Source: Acidobacteriota bacterium (lineage in GTDB: Bacteria; Acidobacteriota; Blastocatellia; Pyrinomonadales; Pyrinomonadaceae). From it: 64,000 nucleotides of DNA. The DNA is taken from assembly GCA_003222975.1 (NCBI GenBank), contig QHXN01000010.1, positions 62,001 to 126,000 of the forward strand, in the 5' to 3' direction. Below the pieces are notes generated by a model. That model had not been told where the DNA came from and did not search any database. It saw only the letters and a list, made by a program, of their open reading frames with translations. This document shows, in pieces, positions 54,153 to 63,352 of this stretch (position 1 is the first letter of the stretch; each line of letters begins with the position of its first letter). The translations under genes and the position numbers were made by a program.

Positions 54153-55493
54153 TTACCCTTCGCCCGTCGCCGCGGTCGTCGCCACCGCGGGCTTGCCCTT
54201 CGGCACGTCAACGAGTCGGACTTGGCGGCGCTGCTTCTTGAGGTTGAAGTCGCGCGAGCGCCAGTTGACCGCGGCGAGGAAGAGGGCTGCGACGAGCAGG
54301 CCGGCCCAGCCGAGGGCGATGGCTACGCCCTTGCCCGTCGCCGTCAGGTTAAGCCCCCTCGCCAGATTCGGCGCGCCTTTGAGCGACTCAATGGTCTTAA
54401 TGTTGTTCCAGCCGTCGAGCGCCTGCACTGTGAAGACGGTCAGGCCCGTCCAGACGATGTTCAGGAGCGAGGCCGGGATGAGCCACTTCCAGCCCAAGTC
54501 CATCAACTGGTCGTAGCGGTAGCGCGGGAACGTCCAGCGGAACCAGAAGTAGAGATAGAGCAGGACGGCGCACTTGACGACGAAGACGAAGAGGCTCAGG
54601 AAGACGTAAAGGTTGTTGTAGCCGCCCGCGAGCCGGAGCACGCCGGGGAAGTACCAGCCGCCCAGAAAGACGGTCGTCGCCACGCCCGCGACGACGACCA
54701 TCGCCGCGTATTCGGCCATGAAGAAGAGCGACCAGCGCATGCCGGAATACTCGGTGTGAAAGCCCGCAACGAGTTCCGACTCGGCTTCGGGCAGGTCGAA
54801 CGGAGCGCGGTTGTTCTCGGCGATGCCGCTGACGAAGAAGATGGCGAAGGCGAGCGGCTGGTAGAGGAAGAACCAGACGGAGTCGGACGCCTGCGCCCCG
54901 ACGATGCCCGACAGGCTGAGGGTGCGCGCAAACATCAGCGCGCCGACGAGCGACAGCCCCATCGAGACCTCGTAGGAGACCATCTGCGCCGAAGAGCGCA
55001 GGCCGCCCAGGAGCGCGTACTTCGAGTTCGACGACCAGCCGGCGAGGATGAGCGCGAGCACGCCGACCGAGGAGACCGCGAGGACGAGCAGCAGGCCGAT
55101 GTTCACGTCCGTGATGACGCCCCAGTTCGGCGCGAACGGCACGACCGAGAACGTGAGGAACGTTGCGGCGACTGCGATGTAAGGCGCGAAGCGGAAGATG
55201 TAAGGGTCGGCGCGCTCCGGCATCAGGTCTTCTTTGGTGAGGAGCTTCACGGCGTCGGCGATGGGCTGCAAAAGTCCCCACTTGCCCACGCGCATCGGCC
55301 CCAGCCGCGCCTGCATGAAGGCGGAAATCTTCCGCTCCAGGTAGCTCGCGTACAAAGCCCACACGGCGATCAGCGTGATGACCGCGCCGATCTGTATGAA
55401 CGGCCACACGACGAAGTTCACCGTCTCCTGGCTGAACAACTTCAGCAGCAGGTCGTCAACGAAATTCGGCGGCGCGAAGAGTAAGCTAAACAT
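54153..55493 (-). CDS. nuoH: NADH-quinone oxidoreductase subunit H
   Basis: A 446-residue quinone-site membrane subunit with eight helices; about 100 longer than the E. coli form (325). Motifs: YLERKISAFMQARLGPMRVG, AENNRAPFDLPEAESELVAGFHTEYSGMRW (each part seen in sequence) and RWTFPRYRYDQLMDLGWK. The extra length is in a central region and a C-terminal tail. Confidence 0.96.
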   Translation of the reverse strand: MFSLLFAPPNFVDDLLLKLFSQETVNFVVWPFIQIGAVITLIAVWALYASYLERKISAFMQARLGPMRVGKWGLLQPIADAVKLLTKEDLMPERADPYIFRFAPYIAVAATFLTFSVVPFAPNWGVITDVNIGLLLVLAVSSVGVLALILAGWSSNSKYALLGGLRSSAQMVSYEVSMGLSLVGALMFARTLSLSGIVGAQASDSVWFFLYQPLAFAIFFVSGIAENNRAPFDLPEAESELVAGFHTEYSGMRWSLFFMAEYAAMVVVAGVATTVFLGGWYFPGVLRLAGGYNNLYVFLSLFVFVVKCAVLLYLYFWFRWTFPRYRYDQLMDLGWKWLIPASLLNIVWTGLTVFTVQALDGWNNIKTIESLKGAPNLARGLNLTATGKGVAIALGWAGLLVAALFLAAVNWRSRDFNLKKQRRQVRLVDVPKGKPAVATTAATGEG

Positions 55494-55496
55494 GCT

Positions 55497-55757
55497 CTAT
55501 AAAGATTTGGGCCTACACCCGTTTGTTTTCCAGTGTGTCCATCCGGTGCTCAAGATCGTGCGGCTGGCTCGCAGGTCGAGCATGTCTTGATTAATCACAT
55601 CAACCTTGCGAGACAAGTGACGAATGTCCGAACGTATGTCGTCGAAGTTGGATTGCATCTCCGCGAACTTCGCCCGCATTTCAGCGCGGAGTTCTCCGAC
55701 ATCGCGGCTGATCGCGCTCAGGTAATTGAGGATTTCAGTGAGACGGTCTGTGCTCAT
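55497..55757 (-). pseudogene. Small coiled-coil protein, apparently frameshifted
   Basis: This 86-codon frame lies 3 nt upstream of nuoH. Residues 1-65 form a helical heptad pattern (EMRAKFAEMQSNFDDIRSDI, RHLSRKVDVINQDML). The end ILSTGWTHWKTNGCRPKSL breaks the pattern. Reading on in the -1 frame from about 55553 gives DLEHRMDTLENKRV and a stop at 55513-55515, which continues the coiled coil. A one-base indel or a sequencing error is likely. Function unknown; not a complex I subunit known to me. Confidence 0.65.
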
Positions 55758-55778
55758 TTCTCTTCCTTTCCGTGAAGT

Positions 55779-56237
55779 CTAAACGTCAATCTCGAACGTG
55801 CAGCCGCGCGTCGTCTTCAAATCAACCAGCTCCCAGTCGTCTTCGAGCGTGCCCTTGCGGTCAACGACGAGGTAAGAGTACCACTCGCCCAGGGCGAAGG
55901 GCGGCGTGTGCCACGTGCCGCGGAAGTACGCGTAGGGCAGACGGCCCTCGACGCGGAAGGCGGCGACCTTGTCCACGTCGGGCGCTTCCAGCCCGTTCGG
56001 CGGCGCGACGCAGATGACGGCCTGCGAAGAGGCGAGCGGCGAGAAGACCTGCATCGTGTGCTTGTGCCGCGCCATGAACTCGAACTGGAAGGGCCTGGGG
56101 TCGGCGGTTGCGCCCGTGATGCTCGGCACGCCCATGCCGATGTCCACGTCCACAGAGCCGCGCCGGTCGAGCACGACGCCGAAGGGCGCGAACGCCTCGC
56201 GCGTCATCTCTTGGACTGGAAGGCGAATGACGTTCAT
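55779..56237 (-). CDS. Ureidoglycolate lyase-like (AllA family) protein
   Basis: A 152-residue cupin-type protein. MNVIRLPVQEMTREAFAPFG, QVFSPLASSQAVICVAPP and FRGTWHTPPFALG match the ureidoglycolate hydrolase/lyase family, which releases glyoxylate and urea in allantoin breakdown. The family includes proteins of other function. No other purine-degradation gene is nearby; it sits inside the nuo cluster between nuoD and the coiled-coil gene, so the role here is unclear. No SD is visible and a TTAGCTG hairpin lies 6 nt before the ATG. Confidence 0.8.
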   Translation of the reverse strand: MNVIRLPVQEMTREAFAPFGVVLDRRGSVDVDIGMGVPSITGATADPRPFQFEFMARHKHTMQVFSPLASSQAVICVAPPNGLEAPDVDKVAAFRVEGRLPYAYFRGTWHTPPFALGEWYSYLVVDRKGTLEDDWELVDLKTTRGCTFEIDV

Positions 56238-56243
56238 GGTGTT

Positions 56244-56374
56244 TTAGCTGTTAGCTGTTAGCTGTTAGCCTTTAGCTTCCTGTCCCACCTGCGGATGGCA
56301 TCAACTCTTAGATTCGACCGTCGGAGTACGCAAGAGCTAATAGCTAACAGCTAACGGCTAACAGCTAACAGCTA
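56244..56374. repeat. Heptamer-built inverted repeat, TTAGCTG family
   Basis: The left arm is TTAGCTG three times, then TTAGCCT and TTAGCTT (56244-56278). The right arm is AGCTAAY repeated five times (56335-56374) and contains the nuoD stop (56372-56374). The 56-nt loop is not repetitive. Confidence 0.93.
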
Positions 56375-57505
56375 CCTATCTATCTCGCCGAGCACGATGT
56401 CGAGCGTGCCGATGATGGCGACCACGTCGGCGACGAGGTGGCCGATGCACATCTGCCTCAAGGCTTGCAGGTTGATGAGGCACGGGGGCCGCACGCGCAC
56501 GCGGTACGGGCGGCTCGTGCCGTCGCTCACAAGGTAACAACCGATCTCGCCCTTCGGCCCTTCAATCGAATGATAGTAGTCGCCCGCGGGCGGCTTGATG
56601 ACCTTCGGGATTTTGGCGTTGACGGGGCCGTCCGGCAACTGCTTCAAAGCCTGCTGGACGATGCGGCGCGACTGCCGCATCTCTTCGAGGCGGACGAGGT
56701 AGCGGTCGTATGTGTCGCCGTTCTCGCCGACGGGCACGTCGAAGTCGAGGTCGGCGTAGGCCGCGTAGGGGCGGCTTTTGCGTATGTCCCAGGCGACGCC
56801 GGAGCCGCGCAGGGCCGGGCCGGACAGGCCGATGGCGATTGCGTCCTCGGCAGAGATGACGCCGATGCCGACCGTCCGACCGAGCCAGATGCGGTTCTCC
56901 GAAAGCAGGGTCTCGTACTCTTCGAGGCGGTGCGGGAAGTTGTCCACGAAGCGCTGCACGTCTTCGGTGAAACCCTCGTAGGCGTCGTTCGGCATGCCGC
57001 CGATGCGCCAGGCGTGGCAGGTGAGGCGCGCGCCGAACTGCTGCTCGAAAATCTTCAGAATCTCCTCGCGCTCGCGCAAGGCCCAGAGCAGAACGGTGAA
57101 CGCGCCGATGTCGAGTCCGTGCGTGGCGAGCCAGAGGAGGTGCGAGGCGATGCGGTTCAACTCCGTCAGGATGGTGCGGATGTAGTGCGCGCGCGGCGGG
57201 ATTTCGAGGCCCAACATCTGCTCGACGGCCTCGACCCAGACCAACCCGTTCGAGACCGCCGCGATGTAGTCGAGCCTGTCCCAGTAGGGCGCGATCATCG
57301 GGTAGAGGCGGTTCTCCGCGATCTTCTCCATGCCGCGGTGCAGGAACCCGATGTCGCAGTCCAGATCAATGACGGTCTCGCCGTCGAGCCGCAGGATGAC
57401 GCGCAGGACGCCGTGCGTGGACGGGTGCTGCGGCCCCATGTTCAAGACCATTTCGGGGTTGTCGAGCAGCGTCTCTTGCGTGGTGGCGACTTCTACTTGG
57501 TGCAT
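56372..57505 (-). CDS. nuoD: NADH-quinone oxidoreductase subunit D
   Basis: A 377-residue peripheral subunit forming the quinone site with Nuo[52 protein letters not shown] and the C-terminal [25 protein letters not shown] are typical. The C-terminal Asp-containing end is intact. It starts 7 nt from a hairpin with no SD. Confidence 0.97.
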   Translation of the reverse strand: MHQVEVATTQETLLDNPEMVLNMGPQHPSTHGVLRVILRLDGETVIDLDCDIGFLHRGMEKIAENRLYPMIAPYWDRLDYIAAVSNGLVWVEAVEQMLGLEIPPRAHYIRTILTELNRIASHLLWLATHGLDIGAFTVLLWALREREEILKIFEQQFGARLTCHAWRIGGMPNDAYEGFTEDVQRFVDNFPHRLEEYETLLSENRIWLGRTVGIGVISAEDAIAIGLSGPALRGSGVAWDIRKSRPYAAYADLDFDVPVGENGDTYDRYLVRLEEMRQSRRIVQQALKQLPDGPVNAKIPKVIKPPAGDYYHSIEGPKGEIGCYLVSDGTSRPYRVRVRPPCLINLQALRQMCIGHLVADVVAIIGTLDIVLGEIDR

Positions 57506-57512
57506 AAAGCTA

Positions 57513-57597
57513 AATGATGAACGCGGAATGATGAATGATGAATGATGAGAAGGTCGCTGTTTTTAATTCATCATTCATCACTCCGCATTCATCGTTT
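57513..57597. repeat. Heptamer-built inverted repeat, TGATGAA family
   Basis: The left arm reads AATGATG, AACGCGG, AATGATG three times (57513-57547). The right arm (57565-57597) pairs at about 29 of 33 positions and contains the stop codon of the 84-residue gene (57578-57580), whose last residues TMNAE are repeat-encoded. Confidence 0.9.
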
Positions 57598-57832
57598 CTT
57601 TCTTGAAAGCTCCCGTCACACTGTCAATCTCAAGCACGAGCGCGATGTCGGAGACTTCGCCGCCCTTCTTCTTCCGCAGGAGGTCGAAGAGGATGGCGGA
57701 GGCGGCGCTGTCGCGGTTCCAGACGTTGCGCGGGGCCATGCGCTGGCCGAGCGTGTAGCCTGCGGCCTCCGCCGCGGCTGACGCGTCGAAGACCTTCACT
57801 TCGTACTTGGCGGCGAGGTCTTTCGGGTGCAT
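57578..57832 (-). CDS. Small protein in the nuo operon, unknown function
   Basis: An 84-residue hypothetical protein beginning MHPKDLAAKYEVKVFDASAA, between nuoC (28 nt upstream) and nuoD. It is soluble, mixed alpha/beta, with a basic RKKKGG. I do not recognise the family. Its position suggests co-expression with complex I, as an assembly factor or accessory subunit, but this is inference only. Its C-terminus lies in a hairpin arm. Confidence 0.6.
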   Translation of the reverse strand: MHPKDLAAKYEVKVFDASAAAEAAGYTLGQRMAPRNVWNRDSAASAILFDLLRKKKGGEVSDIALVLEIDSVTGAFKKETMNAE

Positions 57833-57860
57833 CCCTTTACTCGTGCTCCTTACGACCGAC

Positions 57861-59291
57861 TTACTTGTGCTCCTTCGGCAAAGGGTCGCGCCCGTCGCGG
57901 AACAGCTCGCGGATGCGCCGCTCGTCGGGCGTCTGCAAGATGTCGAGGCCGTAGGCGCGGCGCTGCATCAACTGCTCGCGCTGGACTTCGGTGAAGACGG
58001 GCAGGTGACGCGCCGTCCACTCGTTCTCCATGAACTCCAGCGGGTAGTCCTTGCGGAGCGGGTGGCCGTCCCAGTCCGAAGGGAGCAGAAGCCTCCGCAT
58101 GTCTGGATGATTTTTAAAGCGGACGCCGAACAGGTCGAAGACCTCGCGCTCCATCCAGTTGGCCGTGGGCCAGACGCCGGTCACGCTCTCGATGCCGTCG
58201 GCCTCGTCAGCCGCGGCCTTCACTCTCACGCGCTCGTTCTTCGAGATCGAGTAGAGGTTATAGACCAACTCGAACGGCGCGTCCTCGCGCTCCGGCCAGT
58301 GGACGCAGGTCAGGTCGCTCAGGTAATTGAAAGGCGTTTCCGCGTCGTCGCGCAGGGCGCGGCAGGCTGCGACGACGGAATCGCCACGGACGTGAATCGA
58401 GAGCTGGCCGAGGAAGTTGAAAGCGCCTGTGACGGCATCGCCCAGTTTTTCGCGCAGGCGTTTGACGAGCGGGTGGTCTGAGGCGTCCGAAGGCTTCGGC
58501 CCTTCGTCCTTTTTCTTGACGGGCGGCTTCGGCACGCCCGCTCCGGCGGCTGCCGTCGCCGGCGTCTTCGCAGCGCCGGGCGTCGCGGTCGGCACGCCCG
58601 CGCCCGGAGTCGCCGCGGGAGTTTTCGCGGCAGCCGCCTCCTTCAAAGCGGCGGCGCGGGCCTTCGCCTCGGCGATCTTCGAGGCGCGTTCGAGGTCTGC
58701 CAGCGAAGGACTCTTCGAGGGGTCGCCAACTTCGGGCGACTTGCCGCCCGGCGGTCGCGCCGAAGGACTCGCCGCTGCTTCCCCGCCTGCGGCAGACGCA
58801 GTTTCAGCGCCCTCCTTCGTCGAGGCTTTAGTGCCCTCTGTCGTCGCGGCTTCAGCACGCGCGGCTGGTCTCTGCTCACCGCCTTCTGCCTGTGCGGCGG
58901 CAGCCTCCTTCTTCGCTTTGGCCTCGGCGATGATGCGTTCGAGGCGCGCTTTCTTCTCTTCGGGAGTCTCGTTCGGCGGCGCGCTCGCGGGCCTCGGCTT
59001 CGCGGACGGCGCAGTCGTAGCCGCTTCAATCTCTCCGCCCGCGGCGGGGACGGTCGTGCCGGAGGTGGAGCTGCCGGAGGGCGCTTTGCCGGTCAGCGCG
59101 GCCTGGCTTTCGGGAGTCGGGCGCGGGAGGTCTGCGTCGGGCGGGGGCGGGAGCGTGCCCGCGGTCGCTTCCGCGGAGCCGCGCGCTTTGTCGTCTGCGT
59201 TCGAGATGGTCTTTGCCGCGCGGCTTGTGTCGTCGCTTTCAGACGCCTGTGTGTCGGTGGAACGGGGAGGCGTTTTGGGTTCGTCCGTCAT
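57861..59291 (-). CDS. nuoC: NADH-quinone oxidoreductase subunit C with 270-residue N-terminal extension
   Basis: The last 200 residues are a NuoC 30-kDa subunit: FNFLGQLSIHVRG, NYLSDLTCVHWPERED, ANWMEREVFDLFGVRFKNHP and LPSDWDGHPLRKDYPLEF. Residues 1 to about 275 are low-complexity Ala/Pro/Lys/Glu/Thr sequence, e.g. AAAKTPAATPGAGVPTATPG, probably disordered and unlike usual NuoC (150-220 residues). It is the first gene of the cluster; nuoA and nuoB, which normally precede it, are absent. A promoter candidate lies at 59409-59438. Confidence 0.95.
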   Translation of the reverse strand: MTDEPKTPPRSTDTQASESDDTSRAAKTISNADDKARGSAEATAGTLPPPPDADLPRPTPESQAALTGKAPSGSSTSGTTVPAAGGEIEAATTAPSAKPRPASAPPNETPEEKKARLERIIAEAKAKKEAAAAQAEGGEQRPAARAEAATTEGTKASTKEGAETASAAGGEAAASPSARPPGGKSPEVGDPSKSPSLADLERASKIAEAKARAAALKEAAAAKTPAATPGAGVPTATPGAAKTPATAAAGAGVPKPPVKKKDEGPKPSDASDHPLVKRLREKLGDAVTGAFNFLGQLSIHVRGDSVVAACRALRDDAETPFNYLSDLTCVHWPEREDAPFELVYNLYSISKNERVRVKAAADEADGIESVTGVWPTANWMEREVFDLFGVRFKNHPDMRRLLLPSDWDGHPLRKDYPLEFMENEWTARHLPVFTEVQREQLMQRRAYGLDILQTPDERRIRELFRDGRDPLPKEHK

Positions 59292-59408
59292 CGCGTCCTA
59301 GGGTTCGACTCTCCGGGCAGAGACGTGTCGCTACCGTCCCCACTCGCGTATGATTGCGTCTGGTGTAACTTTCAAGGCGCTAAAGCTTTACGAAGGCGTG
59401 TCAGCGCG

Positions 59409-59438
59409 TTTGTAACACGCGGTTTGCGCGCCTGTCAA
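59409..59438 (-). promoter_or_regulatory. Candidate promoter of the nuo operon
   Basis: On the minus strand TTGACA (59438-59433), an 18-nt spacer and TACAAA (59414-59409). It leaves a leader of about 110 nt before nuoC. Confidence 0.4.
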
Positions 59439-59521
59439 CAAACTCAAACGTGCGCCGCATCCTGCACCTTCAGGCGAGCGAGCCGGGACGCCCGCTCGCG
59501 CATCCAAGTGTTTGCACGGCT

Positions 59522-59551
59522 TGACCATGCGCGGCGCGCGAAAGTATCATG
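59522..59551 (+). promoter_or_regulatory. Promoter of rpmE
   Basis: TTGACC at 59522-59527, an 18-nt spacer and TATCAT at 59546-59551, about 50 nt before the ATG. This is the best sigma70-like match in the window. Confidence 0.55.
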
Positions 59552-59601
59552 TGACTTTGTTTGAGGGCGCGCCGAACGCCACCTACGGAAGAGGAAACGA
59601 A

Positions 59602-59841
59602 ATGAAGCAAGGAATTCATCCCGACTACCACACGACCACAGTCCACTGCGCCTGCGGCAGCACGTTCCAGACGCGCTCGACTAAAAAGGGCGACATCAAC
59701 GTCGAAATCTGCTCGGAGTGCCACCCGTTCTTCACGGGCAAGCAGAAGCTCGTTGACACCGCGGGCCGCGTTGACCGCTTCAACAAGCGCTACGGCAAGA
59801 AGACGGAAGCGCCCGCGGGCGTCGAGGGTGCGAACGCCTGA
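59602..59841 (+). CDS. rpmE: 50S ribosomal protein L31
   Basis: A 79-residue ribosomal protein of the zinc-binding type: CACGSTF and [20 protein letters not shown] supply the four cysteines. The ATG at 59602 has GAAGAGG about 8 nt upstream. It is followed by the YqhQ-like gene and prfA, a common bacterial arrangement. Confidence 0.97.
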   Translation: MKQGIHPDYHTTTVHCACGSTFQTRSTKKGDINVEICSECHPFFTGKQKLVDTAGRVDRFNKRYGKKTEAPAGVEGANA

Positions 59842-60011
59842 TTTTTACGGCAGCGCGATGACGCCGATTCAACGCCGCCAGTATTAGCCGACAACAACGG
59901 ACGCCGACGCTCGCGTCACGGCCCAGGTCTTTCTAACGCCCGAACAGGGCGCGCGAAAGACAGCCGAACCGAACGTCGGCGTCTTACTTTTGAAGGATGA
60001 AAGGACGAGTT

Positions 60012-61241
60012 GTGAGTGCAAGCGAGAAAGACCTGATTGTCGGCGGGCAGGCCGTCATCGAGGGCGTGTTGATGAGGACGCCCGCGGCCTACGCCATCGC
60101 GGTGCGCCGCCCCGACGGCACGATCACGCACACGGGTGCGCGCCTGCCGAAGTGGAGCGACAATTATCCCGTGCTGAAGCTGCCGGTGCTTCGCGGCGCG
60201 GCGGTACTCGTGCAGTCAATGGCGCTCGGCATCAAGGCTCTGAACTATTCGGCGGGCGAGGCGTTCAACGAGGCCGAGGCCGCACGCGAGGTCAAGGTCG
60301 CCTTGACGCCCGCGGTCGTCGAGGGCGAGGGCGACTTCGCGGGCATCACGGGCGGCGTGCCCGGACTCTTCCCCGTGCCGACCAAGAAAAGCCCGGAGGA
60401 GGAGTTGAAGCGTGGCTCGGCGGCGGTCTTCGGCTCGATAGCCTTCGCGCTCCTCTTCAACGTCCTGCTCTTCGTCGTCGCTCCGCTAGTTTTGACGAAC
60501 GCGCTCTTCGTCGGCATGGGCTGGGCCGACCGCAACGCGCAGACCGCCGGGGTCGCGAACGCACAACCGACACAGGCCGCCGCGAGCGACGGCGCACAAA
60601 CGACCGCGGCGAACGGCACTCAGACGACGGGCGCGGCGGCTAACGACGCGGGGCGCGAGCCGTGGTACGCGCGTGCTTATCACGGCGCGCGCGGCTACTT
60701 GAAGCCCGTGAAGCCGAACGTCGGCTTCAACCTCGTTGACGGCCTCATACGCATGGCGATCTTCCTCACGATGATCTTCAGCTTCTCTCTGGCGAAGGAC
60801 ATCCGCCGCGTCTTCGAGTACCACGGCGCGGAGCACAAGACCGTCTTTACATGGGAGGCCGGCCTTCCGCTGACCGTCGAGAACGCGCGCCCACAGCCGC
60901 GGCAGCACCCGCGCTGCGGGACGAGCTTCCTGATGGTCGTGATGCTCGTCTCCATTGTGCTCTTCTCGGTCGTCGCGTTCAGCTCGTTCGCCTACAACAT
61001 CGCCGTGCGCGTCGCCCTCATCCCCGTCGTCGCCGGACTCTCCTACGAGATCATAAGGCTCTCGGCGAAGAAGGAGGGCGGCCTCGTCTTCAAGCTGATT
61101 ACGCGCCCCGGCGTCTGGCTGCAAAACATCACGACCAAAGAGCCGGACGACGGCCAGCTCGAAGTCGCCCTCGTCGCGCTCAAGGAATCTTTGAAGCTTG
61201 AGCCGCAATCCGGAGAGGCCGCGTTGACGCCCTTGTCGTGA
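60012..61241 (+). CDS. DUF1385 membrane protein (YqhQ-like)
   Basis: A protein of about 410 residues. The GTG at 60012 has AAGGA 6 nt upstream; an ATG at 59997 adds five residues. [14 protein letters not shown] at the start, [17 protein letters not shown] and [11 protein letters not shown]-like [16 protein letters not shown] are the DUF1385 signature. Several transmembrane helices follow; a Gln/Thr/Ala-rich linker (about 175-215) is inserted between helices. Function is unresolved; linkage to prfA is common. Confidence 0.9.
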   Translation: MSASEKDLIVGGQAVIEGVLMRTPAAYAIAVRRPDGTITHTGARLPKWSDNYPVLKLPVLRGAAVLVQSMALGIKALNYSAGEAFNEAEAAREVKVALTPAVVEGEGDFAGITGGVPGLFPVPTKKSPEEELKRGSAAVFGSIAFALLFNVLLFVVAPLVLTNALFVGMGWADRNAQTAGVANAQPTQAAASDGAQTTAANGTQTTGAAANDAGREPWYARAYHGARGYLKPVKPNVGFNLVDGLIRMAIFLTMIFSFSLAKDIRRVFEYHGAEHKTVFTWEAGLPLTVENARPQPRQHPRCGTSFLMVVMLVSIVLFSVVAFSSFAYNIAVRVALIPVVAGLSYEIIRLSAKKEGGLVFKLITRPGVWLQNITTKEPDDGQLEVALVALKESLKLEPQSGEAALTPLS

Positions 61242-61243
61242 AA

Positions 61244-61363
61244 AGCTTTTAGCCGTCAGCTATCAGCGTTCAGCTTTTATTTGACGGCGGGAGACAAACT
61301 TTAAATGAAGGCAGTCAGCGTGAATGTCTCTGGCTGAAAGCTGACTGCTGACCGCTGAAAGCT
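61244..61363. repeat. Heptamer-built inverted repeat, AGCTNTC / GCTGANN family
   Basis: The left arm reads AGCTTTT, AGCCGTC, AGCTATC, AGCGTTC, AGCTTTT (61244-61278). The right reads GCTGAAA, GCTGACT, GCTGACC, GCTGAAA, GCT (61333-61363). The last base is directly followed by the prfA ATG. It starts 2 nt after the upstream stop. Confidence 0.9.
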
Positions 61364-62440
61364 ATGTTAGAAAAGTTGGAACAGATCGAAGCGCGCTACG
61401 TGGCACTGACCGAGGAGCTTTCTTCGCCCGATGTCTTCTCCGATCAGGCGAACTACGCGAAGGTGAGCAAGCAGCACCGGAGCTTAGGCGAGGTCGTCGC
61501 GAAGTACCGCGAGTGGAAGCAGCTCAAGTCGGAGCTTTCGGGCGCTAAGGAACTCCTCGACTCTTCGGAAGATGACGAGATGCGCGAGCTTGCGCGCGCC
61601 GAGATGACGACGCTGCAAGAGCGTCTCGACAAGTCGGAAGAGGACTTGCGCATACTCCTTCTGCCGCGCGACCCCAACGACGAGAAGAACGTCATCCTCG
61701 AAATCCGCGCCGGCACGGGCGGCGACGAGGCCACTCTGTTCGCCGCCGAGATGCTGCGGATGTACGGTCGCTACGCCGAGCGCCAGGGCTGGCGCATGGA
61801 GATACTCGACGCCTCGGAGTCGGGCATCGGCGGCGTCAAAGAGGCCATCGCCATCATCGAAGGCGACAAGGTTTATTCAAAGCTCAAGCACGAGTCGGGC
61901 GTCCACCGCGTCCAGCGCGTGCCGCAGACCGAGGCGAGCGGGCGCATACACACCTCCGCCGTCACCGTCGCCGTGCTCCCCGAAGCCGAAGAGGTTGACG
62001 TGAAGATCAACCCCAACGACCTGCGCATTGACACCTTCTGCTCCTCCGGCCCCGGCGGCCAAAGCGTCAACACGACCTACTCGGCTGTCCGCATCACGCA
62101 CCAGCCGACCGGCCTCGTCGTCTCGATGCAGGACGAGAAGTCGCAGATCAAGAATCGCGAGAAGGCCATGCGCGTCTTGCGCGCGCGCTTGCAGGAACTC
62201 GAAGAGCAGAAGCAACACGAGGCGCTGGCCTCGGAGCGCCGCTCGATGGTCGGCTCAGGCGACCGCTCCGAGAAGATTCGCACCTACAACTTCAAGGAGA
62301 ACCGCGTCTCAGACCACCGCATCGGCCTCACCATCCACCAGCTCGACCTCATCATGGAGGGCGCGCTCGACGAGTTCATCAACGCCCTCGTCGCGCACTA
62401 CCAGGCCGAGAAGCTGAAGGCCGAGACGGTCGCGGCTTAG
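61364..62440 (+). CDS. prfA: Peptide chain release factor 1
   Basis: A 358-residue factor that terminates at UAA and UAG. GGQ is in [16 protein letters not shown]. The stop-codon-reading tripeptide is PQT in [15 protein letters not shown], the PxT of RF1 (RF2 has SPF). The C-terminal domain ends normally. There is no SD: the ATG abuts a hairpin arm. Confidence 0.97.
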   Translation: MLEKLEQIEARYVALTEELSSPDVFSDQANYAKVSKQHRSLGEVVAKYREWKQLKSELSGAKELLDSSEDDEMRELARAEMTTLQERLDKSEEDLRILLLPRDPNDEKNVILEIRAGTGGDEATLFAAEMLRMYGRYAERQGWRMEILDASESGIGGVKEAIAIIEGDKVYSKLKHESGVHRVQRVPQTEASGRIHTSAVTVAVLPEAEEVDVKINPNDLRIDTFCSSGPGGQSVNTTYSAVRITHQPTGLVVSMQDEKSQIKNREKAMRVLRARLQELEEQKQHEALASERRSMVGSGDRSEKIRTYNFKENRVSDHRIGLTIHQLDLIMEGALDEFINALVAHYQAEKLKAETVAA

Positions 62441-62448
62441 ACAAACGC

Positions 62449-62539
62449 AGTAACAAGTGACGAGTGACAAGTGACAAGTTAAGAGCTAATAGCTTGCTCT
62501 CATAACTTGCCTTCGCTCGTCACTCGTCACTCGTCACTG
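62449..62539. repeat. Heptamer-built inverted repeat, GTGACRA family
   Basis: The left arm reads GTAACAA, GTGACGA, GTGACAA, GTGACAA (62450-62477). The right arm reads CTTGCCT, TCGCTCG, TCACTCG, TCACTCG (62506 onward to 62539). It lies 8 nt after the prfA stop and 5 nt before the next ATG. The same family is at 23763-23825. Confidence 0.9.
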
Positions 62540-62544
62540 CCTTT

Positions 62545-63174
62545 ATGGAAACGACGCGCATCCTGCTCGTCCGCCACGGCCAGTCGCAGGGTAACGCCGA
62601 GCGGCGCTTCGGCGGCCACTCCCCGACGCCGCTGAGCGAACTCGGACTCAGACAGGCCGAGGCGACGGCGCGCGCCCTCACAGTTGAGAACGTGACGGCC
62701 ATCTATTCGAGCGACCTGCTGCGCGCCGTGCAGACCGCCGAGCCGCTGGCGCGCGAAACCAAGCTCGAAATCAAACGGACGGGTGCGCTGCGCGAGCGAA
62801 GCATCGGGCGGATGGAGGGCTTGACGTTCGAGGACGCCGCGGAAGCATTCCCCGAAGAATACGCCGCGCTCCTGCGACGCGACTTCGAGCACGTACTGTT
62901 GGGCGGCGAGAGCTACCGTCAACTGCTCGACCGCGCCGCGTCGGAACTCGACCGCGCAATCGCGGAGCACCGCGGCGGCACAATCGCCGTCTTCTCACAC
63001 ACCGGAACGATCTGCATCCTCGCCCTGCACCTCATGGGCGCGCTCGACGCGCCGAACCTCCGGCCCGTCTGGGTCTCCTCCGCGAACTGCGGCGTCACCC
63101 GCTTCGAGATTCAGCACGGCGGACTGATTCGCGTCCTCAACGTTAACGACACGCGCCACCTCGCTGACATCTGA
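62545..63174 (+). CDS. Histidine phosphatase (phosphoglycerate-mutase-like)
   Basis: A 209-residue protein. The catalytic RHG is in LLVRHGQSQGN; a second His in VFSHTGTICIL and Glu in RERSIGRMEG complete the site. The family includes cofactor-dependent mutases, alpha-ribazole phosphatase and broad phosphatases; the substrate is not assignable. It is downstream of prfA. Confidence 0.9.
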   Translation: METTRILLVRHGQSQGNAERRFGGHSPTPLSELGLRQAEATARALTVENVTAIYSSDLLRAVQTAEPLARETKLEIKRTGALRERSIGRMEGLTFEDAAEAFPEEYAALLRRDFEHVLLGGESYRQLLDRAASELDRAIAEHRGGTIAVFSHTGTICILALHLMGALDAPNLRPVWVSSANCGVTRFEIQHGGLIRVLNVNDTRHLADI

Positions 63175-63352
63175 AGCGATTAGGCTCAGGCGTGTCGAGT
63201 CGCCAAGTACCTGCTCCCGCTCCCCAACGTTCGCGGCTCCGAGTCTCAAGGTCGCCGGGTTGACATCGCCGCGTCGTAGTTCTAATTTTCATACGCCGCG
63301 AAACGTTTTCCCGACCGACCAGAACCGTCCGACGACAAATAGGGTAAAACTT

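Larger units (their letters stand above)
59292..59601. other. Divergent promoter region, nuoC / rpmE
   Basis: Some 310 nt between divergent starts. It holds promoter candidates for nuoC (59409-59438, minus) and rpmE (59522-59551, plus). No gene was seen. Confidence 0.55.

Noticed and set aside
56244-56374. CRISPR-like repeat array
   Set aside because: Units are 7 nt, without unique spacers, and no cas genes are present.
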